From Megasphaera massiliensis (lineage in GTDB: Bacteria > Bacillota > Negativicutes > Veillonellales > Megasphaeraceae), in NCBI RefSeq assembly GCF_000455225.1, contig NZ_HF954534.1, positions 1-51,109 of the forward strand: 51,109 nucleotides of DNA, in the 5' to 3' direction. Within the stretch, counting starts at the first letter, position 1, and each line of letters begins with the position of its first letter. Both the position numbers and the translations under genes were made by a program. Shown one piece after another: positions 44,800 to 51,109 of this stretch. Below the pieces are notes generated by a model that saw nothing but the letters and a program-made list of their open reading frames with translations, was not told the origin of the DNA and made no database searches.

Positions 44800-45052
44800 T
44801 CTGTCTCTCAGTACCCGCTCCCAGACTGGGCTCACAGGCGATTTTTTCAAACCTCCGGCTTTTTTCGTCTTTTTCGGGGACCCAGGTGAAAAACAAAAAT
44901 CAGGCAATGGCGATTATCGGCTTGGTTACGCCATTTGTAGCCATTTTGGAAATTTTCAAACCTACGGGGTTTTTGGCCCTGAAATAGGTTTTCCAAAGGT
45001 CAGTCGTACTTTGACTTTTCTTTAGTATACGTTTTTCGACTTTTATTGTCAA
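44800..45052 (-). promoter_or_regulatory. CRISPR leader and promoter
   Basis: Minus-strand TTGACA (45047-45052), 17-bp spacer, TATACT (45024-45029) is near consensus and drives towards the array. The leader, about 225 nt, contains a duplicated segment (44844-44865 and 44953-44974) with AGGTTTGAAAA in common. No protein gene is seen in it. Confidence 0.7.
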
Positions 45053-45073
45053 ACGAGTAGTCGCGTTAACTCC

Positions 45074-45117
45074 ATAAAAAAAGCCATGCCCGAACGGCAT
45101 TCGTCCGGAACATGGCT
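45074..45117 (-). terminator. TonB receptor terminator
   Basis: On the minus strand AGCCATG...CATGGCT with an inner CCG-rich stem, then TTTTTTT. Confidence 0.9.
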
Positions 45118-45169
45118 ATAGGGAAAAAGGGATTGGCTGACCGGTACTTACGAGGAAGAAGCCGGTGTA

Positions 45170-47123
45170 TTAGAAGGTAATTTCAATGCCCGTGCGCCAA
45201 ATGCGTCCGTCGAGGTAGATGGCGTCGATCTTTTTATTGAAGACGTTGTCGATGCCGGCGAAAAGGCGGGTCTTTTCATTGAATTTACGGTTGACGACGA
45301 AGTTGAAGGTTTGATAGTTGTAGGCTTTATGGGTATCGCTTTCGTAGTAATTATGGACCCACTGTTCCCAAATCGTGGCATTCCAGCCCGTTTTCTTATG
45401 GTCGTCATAGGTAAGCTGCCAGGTCGTGATGTTGTCGGCAATGCCGTCGACGCCGTGAGCTGATGCTTCTGCCGATGCCGATTTATTGCTGGCCGACGTC
45501 CAGTTGCTGGTCACCTTCGTATCCCAGCGGTCGGACAGTTTGCGGCCTAAGGTCAATTCGACGCCGTGGGTCTTGGTCGTGCCGTCGATGTTGTAATACT
45601 GGCTCCAACCGCTGCGGCCGCTGCCGACGGTATGCGTCGATATCATGTTTTCAATATCGTTGTGGAAGTAGGTCAGTTTGCCGAAGGTCTTGCCCCATTC
45701 CCCTTCATAGCTGATGTCTCAATTCTTCGATTCTTCGGGCTTCAGGTCGGGATTGCCCAAGGTCAGGACCCCCATGTGGGTATAGTCCATGTAGAGTTCG
45801 CTGACGCTCGGCGCCTTGTAGCCTTCGCCCCAATTGACCTTGAAGCGGTTGTTGTCGTTGAGGAAGTACGTCGCCCCGATGTGGGGCGTCGTCTTGCTGC
45901 CAAACTGGCTGTGATGGTCGTAGCGGACGGCCGGGATGATGACCCATTTGTCGCCGATGAGCCATTCGTCCTGGATGTAGGCGGCGTAAGTGCTGACGTC
46001 CTTGCCGTCGCTTCCGTCGCTTCCGAAGTTGACGCCGTCGACGCTGTAGCGATTGTATTCCGTGCCGTACGTCAGGGTATGGTCGCCGTTGATCTTATGG
46101 CTGTTCTTGCCTTCAATGCCCCAGATGCTGTAGTTATTCGTTTCTCCGTATTCTTTGGCCAAGGCCGTATAGGGCAGGAAGCGGAATTTATTCAGCTTGC
46201 TGTAGAAGGTGCGGATCATATAGTCGTCGTTCTCGGTCTTACCGGTCAGGCTCAGGCTGGCGTCGCGCCGTTCCGTTTCCAGCTTGGCGTCGGCCAGGCG
46301 AACGATGCCGCCCCAGGCGCCGAGGTTATATTCTTTATGGCTCCAGTCGCCGGTCAGCTTATCTTTATAGTAACCGAGGTCGAGGTTGAGGTTCTTATTT
46401 TCGCCGAGTTCATAGGTACCGCTGAAATTGTAGCTCTGCTTCGGCCCTTCGAGGTTCTTGACCGGAAGGCCCGATACCTCATGTTCCGTCCACTGGCGGT
46501 CCTTGGAAAAATTCATATCGAAGGTGCCGCTGAACTTGCCCTGCTTCCCTAAATCGATGTGGTAGTAATTGGATATGTTGGTCGTCCCCGTGGCAACGCC
46601 CATGGTAACCGACGGTTCGCCGGACGACTTCTTGGTAATGATGTTGATGACGCCGGACAGGGCATCGGAACCGTACTGGGCCGAGGCGGCACCGCGGACG
46701 ATTTCGATACGCTCGATGGTATGGACGTTCAGTCGGTCGAGGGCCAACAGGTTCTGTGTCGTCGACGTATCTTCAATGGCCGTCCGCTGGCCGTTGATCA
46801 GGATAAGGGCACTGTTGCTGGCCATGCCGCGCATGGAAATGCGGTGACCGAAGCCGGTGCTGGTATTCATGATCTGTATATTATCGGCCAACCGCAGGGC
46901 CGAATAGACGTCGGTGGCGCCTAATTTTTCAATGTCCTCGGCGGTAATGACTTCGACGGTCTGCGGCACGGTCTTGACCTCCGCTTCCGTCCTGGTCGCC
47001 GTAACGACGACATCCTTCGTCGTCAATCCTTGTTCCGTATCCCTGTGCATCTGCCGCATAGGCCGGCAGGGACAGGGCCATCAGTATGCCCCAAGTTACA
47101 TAAGCAGCGCTTTTATGCCTCAT
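45170..47123 (-). pseudogene. TonB-dependent outer-membrane receptor, frameshift plus in-frame TGA
   Basis: About 650 codons. The signal peptide begins MRHKSAAYVTWGILMALSLPAYAADAQ; then one extra G in a GGG run near 47053 shifts the frame (removing it gives AQDTEQGLTTKDVVVTATR). The plug is typical (KDVVVTATRTEAEVK, IRMRG-like ISMRGMASNSAL, RIEIVRGAASAQYGSDALSGVINI). The barrel is interrupted at 45719-45721 by TGA after EESKN, where TGG (Trp) is expected, then continues in the same frame to a final aromatic EITF. The span is 651 codons plus one base. Context points to haem or siderophore uptake. Confidence 0.88.
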
Positions 47124-47205
47124 CGTTTGATAAGTCCCCTCTTTCATTAGTGATTTTGAAAACATTTCTCGTTTAAAAGGGTACCATATCTCGTAGTCAC
47201 ATTCT

Positions 47206-47233
47206 ACTCCATTCAGCCAAAAAGCACTCCATT
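47206..47233 (-). promoter_or_regulatory. Tandem AraC-type half-sites before the TonB receptor
   Basis: Minus-strand AATGGAGT occurs at 47226-47233 and 47206-47213, a 20-bp period (two helical turns), upstream of the receptor start. This is the usual geometry for AraC-family activators, and the PchR-like gene is adjacent. A rough promoter follows, with no consensus -10. Confidence 0.5.
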
Positions 47234-47299
47234 ACGACATTTTTTTCACAAATCAAGGTCTTCCTCCGCCTGATCGAGCGCTTTCACCAGCCGGTGAAC

Positions 47300-48262
47300 T
47301 CAGGCCTCCAATCGGTCCGAAAAGGCCTGCTGCTTGCGGTATTCCCGAGGCAGGCAGCCGGCCGTTTTTTTGAAGGCCACGGCAAATTTACTGCTGTTTT
47401 CATAGCCCACGCAGTTGGCGACTTCGAGGACGCTCTTTTCAGTCTTCACCAAGAGTTCCATGGCTTTAGCCATGCGCAGTTCTTTCTGGTACTGATACAT
47501 CGTCGTCCCGTAGACATCCTTGAAGCAGCGCTTCAGCGACGTCGGCGCCATGTTGTAGCGTTCGGCCATGGCTTCTATCGTGCAGTGGCAGCTCAGATCA
47601 GCCACCAATTCCTGGTGGACCGCCTTCACGGTTTCGACTTGGCGCCGCGTCAGGTACGGGCGGTCCAGTCGCATCTTGCCTTCAAAGGTGCTGAGGAAGA
47701 GAAAAATTTCTAAAATCTTCAGGCGGAAATATCGATGGCGGATGGCCGGCGGCACGTGGTAGAGTTCATAAAACAGATGCTTCATGGCCTCGTTTTCCTG
47801 AACGATAATGCCGAAATCGGAATCGCTGCAAAAGCGGTCGCACAGGGACATCAAAGAGAAGCTCTCCTGTTCCAGCAGGCGGTCCACGACGGATTGAGCC
47901 CGTTTTTCATCGACCAGGACCGACAAGCCGTGATAGTGGGATGACGGGAAATAAGCCATGTGGCAGTAATCGCTGCAGCTGCGGCGGCCGACGGACATGT
48001 CGCCCTTGCCCATGTACAGGTATTCTCCGTTTTTAAATCGGCATTCGATGCGGCCTTCTTCGCAGTGATTGATGGCAAAGACGTCGGGCCGCAGAGGCGC
48101 ATAGCAGGAAAATTCTTCCATATGGGCTTCGAGATAGCTGAGGGTAATGCCGGGGTAGACTTCCCAGTTGTTCATTTCGGCCGTCCCCGTTTCATTTTCT
48201 AAAGACAGGACCGTCAGCGGTCCGTCGTGGCGAACCATCTTGATCGTCGTCGTATAATCCAT
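47300..48262 (-). CDS. AraC-family regulator, PchR-like
   Basis: A 320-aa regulator. The N-terminal sensing region includes MEEFSCYAPLRPDVFAINHCEEGRIEC and a CSDYCHMAYFP stretch as in siderophore-responsive PchR-type proteins. The two C-terminal HTH motifs span about 215-310 (TIEAMAERYNMAPTSLKRCFKDVYG and VLEVANCVGYENSSKFAVAFKK). AAGGAGG lies 5 nt before the ATG giving MDYTTTIK. It is 10 bp after the split-barrel gene and diverts to the receptor gene downstream, its likely target. Confidence 0.9.
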   Translation of the reverse strand: MDYTTTIKMVRHDGPLTVLSLENETGTAEMNNWEVYPGITLSYLEAHMEEFSCYAPLRPDVFAINHCEEGRIECRFKNGEYLYMGKGDMSVGRRSCSDYCHMAYFPSSHYHGLSVLVDEKRAQSVVDRLLEQESFSLMSLCDRFCSDSDFGIIVQENEAMKHLFYELYHVPPAIRHRYFRLKILEIFLFLSTFEGKMRLDRPYLTRRQVETVKAVHQELVADLSCHCTIEAMAERYNMAPTSLKRCFKDVYGTTMYQYQKELRMAKAMELLVKTEKSVLEVANCVGYENSSKFAVAFKKTAGCLPREYRKQQAFSDRLEA

Positions 48263-48272
48263 GATAACCTCC

Positions 48273-49088
48273 TTAAAGTATGCACCAAGTCTGGCGTAAA
48301 GGCTGCTTCCGTTTGGCAAAGCCGGACCAGACAAAGGTCATCCGCTGCGGCGTCAATTCGATGCCGTGGAGAACGACGGCCATGGCTGCCAGCCGTTTTT
48401 CGGAAATCCCCTTGGCGGCCGCCGCAGCTTGATAGGCCGGGTCATCGGGTTCTAACAGTCGTACGGAGCCTTCGATTTGAAGGCCTCCCAAGTGGTCCGT
48501 ATCGGTAAAAGCATCGAAGACGGCAAAGGCCGCCCGGGGATTTCGGTAGAGATGAATGAATTTTTCTCCGCCTTCACTGAAGAAATAGAGCTTTTGCCCG
48601 ACGAAAACGTACTCGATGGGCGTAGCCCGCAAGGTGCCGTTGCTTCCAGTCGTCAGAACACCCGTATTATGCTGGGCCAGAAAATCTTCCATGGCCTGCA
48701 CAGCCTCTTCATCGGCAAAAGGCTCCGACCACAGGGCCTTGAGGCGCCGAGCCGTTTCCATCGTGTCTTCGAGAAAATTTTCACTAGAAACGAAAAAGGA
48801 CGCCGCTAAAGACCGTCCCAGTCCCTCTTCGACAGCCGCCGGGCCTTCTCTGATTTCAGTCTTGGCCGTAAGCAAAAGAACCAAGGCTTTCCCTGAAAGG
48901 GGCTCCCGCCATTCGGGAAGGGACGAGAGCATGTCTCCCCTTTCCCCCATGACCAAGACAACCCGGCCGTAACGCTGCCACGACGGAGGCGATTCATAAA
49001 ACGCGCAGGCCCCCATGCCGACCATTCGGCTGACCATAAGGGCTATTTTTCTGGTTGCCTCATCCTCATAGAGATAGAGCGTATTCAT
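48273..49088 (-). CDS. FMN-binding split-barrel (pyridoxamine oxidase-like) protein
   Basis: A 271-aa protein. Residues about 125-271 form a pyridoxamine-5'-phosphate-oxidase-like split barrel (HNTGVLTTGSNGTLRATPIEYVFVGQKLYFFSEGGEKFIHLYRNP). The first 120 residues resemble a degenerate flavodoxin-like domain (EDEATRKIALMVSRMVG). HugZ-type haem-degrading or haem-storage proteins share this barrel, and the Fur box and HutW neighbour support a haem link; function is inference. AAAGGAGG lies 5 nt before the ATG. Confidence 0.8.
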   Translation of the reverse strand: MNTLYLYEDEATRKIALMVSRMVGMGACAFYESPPSWQRYGRVVLVMGERGDMLSSLPEWREPLSGKALVLLLTAKTEIREGPAAVEEGLGRSLAASFFVSSENFLEDTMETARRLKALWSEPFADEEAVQAMEDFLAQHNTGVLTTGSNGTLRATPIEYVFVGQKLYFFSEGGEKFIHLYRNPRAAFAVFDAFTDTDHLGGLQIEGSVRLLEPDDPAYQAAAAAKGISEKRLAAMAVVLHGIELTPQRMTFVWSGFAKRKQPLRQTWCIL

Positions 49089-49107
49089 TAGAGCCTCCTT
49101 TATAAAT

Positions 49108-49126
49108 AATATTGACTCTCATTATA
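49108..49126 (-). promoter_or_regulatory. Fur-box candidate over the -10
   Basis: Minus-strand tATAATGAgAgTCAaTATt matches 14 of 19 positions of the classic Fur consensus (GATAATGATAATCATTATC) and overlaps TATAAT (49121-49126). A TTGACA lies at 49151-49156, 17 bp from an alternative -10, TTAAAA. Iron-Fur would repress the split-barrel-AraC unit. Confidence 0.65.
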
Positions 49127-49163
49127 ATTTTAATGGATAGCCGTAAACCTTGTCAAATACAAG

Positions 49164-49206
49164 TAAAAACTGCCGCCCGAAGCAAGGGAGTGGCTCCGGG
49201 CAGCAG
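49164..49206 (-). terminator. hutW terminator
   Basis: On the minus strand CTGCTGCCCGGAGC pairs with GCTTCGGGCGGCAG (one mismatch and a G-T pair), followed by TTTTTA. Confidence 0.9.
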
Positions 49207-49247
49207 TCGCTTCGGACCGGTGAAGGGCCGGCCCATCTATAGGGGAG

Positions 49248-50798
49248 TTACATAGAACCCATGCGCTTCATGACAGCGCTCAGTTCTTCCGGTGAAAGAT
49301 GCTGCATCGCTTCTGCCATCTTTTTCATGGCTTCCATGCCGGGCTGAACGCCCTTCTCTTTCATTTTTTTCATCGCCGCCGCCATGGCCTCGGACTTGGC
49401 TGAATCTTGAGCAGCGACGGCAGCTAAGTTCATGACCGATTCTCCTGTCAGGAGATACTGCATGCATTCCAGCGTCGTCTGGGTCAGGTTGACCTGCCAG
49501 AACTGCCCGGCTTCGGTGAGCATATAGAGGGTGCCGTTGTCGGTCACCAGTCCCCGCGCCTGCCAAAGGTCGTAAAGCCACTTCAAATCGCCTAAGCGAC
49601 TGTCCTTGGCGATGAGACCGTTCAAATCGAGATAGCCCTGTTCCATTTGGACCTGGACGAAGTCGATCAGCGGCCGCAGGGGCGACTGTTTCATGAGGGC
49701 CATGAAGGGCTTCTGCCCCTGGCGGACAAACATTTGATACGGCGAAATGGCCCGGTGAAGCATCGTTTCGTAGCCGTCGACGTGACCGCCGGCGCCGCTG
49801 CCGAAGGGAAACATGGCGGCCCCCGACCGGGCCAGCACGTTATACAGGCTGCGCTCCCGGTTGGTCCGGCTCCAGTGGCAGATATTAAGGCGCCGATAAG
49901 CCCGTTGTTCCAAATAGACTTTCGCCTCGTGGAACATCTGCGCTTGGACGGACGTTTCGGCCGCCCGTTCCAATCGACCTTCGGAAATAGCTTTATTCAA
50001 GTCGCTGCCGTCGAAGACGTTGAGCTGATATAAGTCGGCCCCGTCGGCGGCACATTCCGTCAAAAGGCGCAGGTCGCGGCGCCAGACATCCATGGTCTGA
50101 CCGGGCAGGCCGTACATCAAATCGATGACGATGACCGCCTGGTTATAAGCCCTTACGTCATCGAGTCGGCGGAGGACGGTCTCCTCGTCGTCGAGGCGGC
50201 CGACGGAGCGGCGGACAGCCGTATCAAAGGACTGGACGCCGAGAGACACGCGGTTGACGCCGTTTTCAAACCAAATATCCATCTTTTCCGGGACGACGTC
50301 GTGGATCCGCCCTTCCAAGGTCAGTTCGTAGTCATTGGCCAAGGGCAGGCAGCGGCGAATCGTTTTCAAAAGCAAGTCGGCATTAGCCGGCGACAGCGAT
50401 GTCGGCGTGCCGCCGCCGATGAAGACGGCATGGATCAAACCGTCCCGCAGGCGGGGGCTGTCGGCAGATTGTTCCAGTTCGTCGACGAGACAGCGAACGT
50501 ATTCGTCTTCGGCCTCCTGCTCGGTTCCGTTTTGAAAGAAACCGCAATACAAGCATTTTGTTTTGCAAAACGGAATGTGGATGTATGCCGTTTGGATTTC
50601 CCGCCCAGCAGGCCGACGGCTCATGACGTCCTGCCAGATCTGCTGCGACTCGGCCGGAGCGATGATCTTTCCGCTCAATCCGGCGTGGACGACGCGCTTT
50701 CTCGGGAAGGCGTGCCCTAAGGGATCGCCGCCGGAGAGGCCAAACTGCAGGGCCTGCTCTTCCGGCGACAGACTGTCGTAATAAGCCTGTAAGCTCAT
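49248..50798 (-). CDS. hutW: HutW/ChuW-type haem-utilisation radical SAM enzyme
   Basis: A 516-aa HemN-like radical-SAM protein. The cluster motif is C78-x3-C82-x2-C85 (FCKTKCLYCGF), followed by FIGGGTPTSL and ELTLEGRIHDV, as in the HutW/ChuW group rather than coproporphyrinogen dehydrogenase. ChuW opens haem anaerobically, releasing iron (known in E. coli O157). A C-terminal HTH-like region and a Met/Lys-rich tail (from about residue 465) extend it. The ATG overlaps the flavodoxin stop by 4 bp; the flavodoxin could supply its electrons. Confidence 0.9.
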   Translation of the reverse strand: MSLQAYYDSLSPEEQALQFGLSGGDPLGHAFPRKRVVHAGLSGKIIAPAESQQIWQDVMSRRPAGREIQTAYIHIPFCKTKCLYCGFFQNGTEQEAEDEYVRCLVDELEQSADSPRLRDGLIHAVFIGGGTPTSLSPANADLLLKTIRRCLPLANDYELTLEGRIHDVVPEKMDIWFENGVNRVSLGVQSFDTAVRRSVGRLDDEETVLRRLDDVRAYNQAVIVIDLMYGLPGQTMDVWRRDLRLLTECAADGADLYQLNVFDGSDLNKAISEGRLERAAETSVQAQMFHEAKVYLEQRAYRRLNICHWSRTNRERSLYNVLARSGAAMFPFGSGAGGHVDGYETMLHRAISPYQMFVRQGQKPFMALMKQSPLRPLIDFVQVQMEQGYLDLNGLIAKDSRLGDLKWLYDLWQARGLVTDNGTLYMLTEAGQFWQVNLTQTTLECMQYLLTGESVMNLAAVAAQDSAKSEAMAAAMKKMKEKGVQPGMEAMKKMAEAMQHLSPEELSAVMKRMGSM

Positions 50799-51109
50799 TG
50801 CCCGCCTCCTTCCAGCCAGTGCAGGATATCGGCAGCAAAATCAAAGGCTCGCTGCAAGTCGTCTTCATCGGGGTGCTTAGCCGCTTCGGCATGGCGAGCA
50901 TCCCGTTCCGGAGAGCGTCCGTGGGGATGGCCGGCAGGAAATTTTTTATACATCATTTCAATGATTTTCGGATCCACTGCGCCCTGGCAGATGAAGGTCC
51001 CGACGACGTCCGTCCCTTCGGGCAGGAGTCGTGCACCTTCGTCGAGGCTCTTTTGCGCGTGTTCCGACCGGGGATCTGCGCCGAGGGTTGCAAAGAGGGC
51101 GACCTTCGG
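50795..51109 (-). CDS. Flavodoxin-family protein, 5' end outside the window
   Basis: The last 104 residues of a flavodoxin-like protein: KVALFATLGADP, a GTFICQGAVDPK strand-loop as in small flavodoxins of haem or bilin reductase operons, and a helical end (DLQRAFDFAADILHWLEGG). Translation is open to the window edge. Coupled to hutW by ATGA overlap; probably the electron donor (inference). Confidence 0.8.
   Translation of the reverse strand, partial: PKVALFATLGADPRSEHAQKSLDEGARLLPEGTDVVGTFICQGAVDPKIIEMMYKKFPAGHPHGRSPERDARHAEAAKHPDEDDLQRAFDFAADILHWLEGGGQ

Noticed and set aside
44040-45025. Open frames across the CRISPR array encoding repeated SVPLRGFWYAD-like peptides
   Set aside because: They are translations of the CRISPR repeats and spacers, with no ribosome sites.
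45719-45721. Selenocysteine or recoded TGA in the TonB receptor
   Set aside because: The position is a typical Trp in the barrel, the gene also has a frameshift, and no SECIS-like hairpin is evident just after the codon.

Overview
The window looks like the chromosome of a strictly anaerobic, Gram-negative-walled Firmicute of the Negativicutes, most likely Megasphaera or a close relative. The 53-residue rubredoxin closely resembles the Megasphaera elsdenii protein as I remember it. Gene starts carry Firmicute-style AGGAGG ribosome sites and TTGACA/TATAAT promoters. A SCIFF peptide and its maturase are present, yet so is a TonB-dependent outer-membrane receptor, which fits a diderm Firmicute. 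The genus call is inference from recalled sequences. Every protein gene and the tRNA lie on the minus strand, so transcription runs from high to low coordinates.

Region 1 (1-8.6 kb) holds a complete sufCBDSU iron-sulfur assembly operon, a SCIFF ribosomal peptide (46 aa, six Cys) with its radical-SAM maturase and a small membrane protein, an unrecognised 131-aa protein, rubredoxin and a secreted DUF3298/RsiV-like protein. Region 2 (8.6-18.9 kb) is a tightly packed DNA-maintenance operon read mutY - metallophosphoesterase - NdpA-like protein - uvrB - uvrA - uvrC. It starts at a consensus promoter that overlaps an inverted repeat. Region 3 (18.9-33.6 kb) is metabolic: nadA-nadB-nadC; aldehyde dehydrogenase plus malic enzyme; a BrnQ-family carrier under a SAM-I (S-box) riboswitch; pncB-larE-nth; a split transketolase; and panB with a DUF2520 Rossmann protein. 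A solitary HTH antitoxin-like gene and tRNA-Val(GAC) follow.

Region 4 (34.5-45.1 kb) is an AT-richer accessory block. It holds a type I restriction-modification locus (hsdM-hsdS-hsdR), a tyrosine recombinase, a GIY-YIG/DUF4357 protein and a CRISPR array without cas genes. hsdM carries two single-base frameshifts and hsdS one; the hsdS frameshift makes hsdS and hsdR read as one 1465-codon frame. hsdS contains an exact 20-bp direct repeat next to the recombinase gene, a setting suited to specificity switching. The CRISPR array is the strangest object here. Three of its nine repeats are 76-77 nt long because a 40-nt palindromic segment sits inside the repeat hairpin, while the other six are the ordinary 35-36 nt form, interspersed with the long ones.

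Region 5 (45.1-51.1 kb) is a haem/iron locus: a TonB receptor broken by a frameshift and an in-frame TGA, a PchR-type AraC regulator, an FMN split-barrel protein behind a good Fur-box match, a HutW/ChuW-type radical-SAM enzyme and the end of a flavodoxin gene cut by the window edge. The single-base lesions I found are confined to hsdM, hsdS and the TonB receptor. About 34 kb of housekeeping genes shows none that I noticed. That pattern fits decay or phase variation of exchangeable genes, although assembly error at short homopolymers cannot be excluded from sequence alone.
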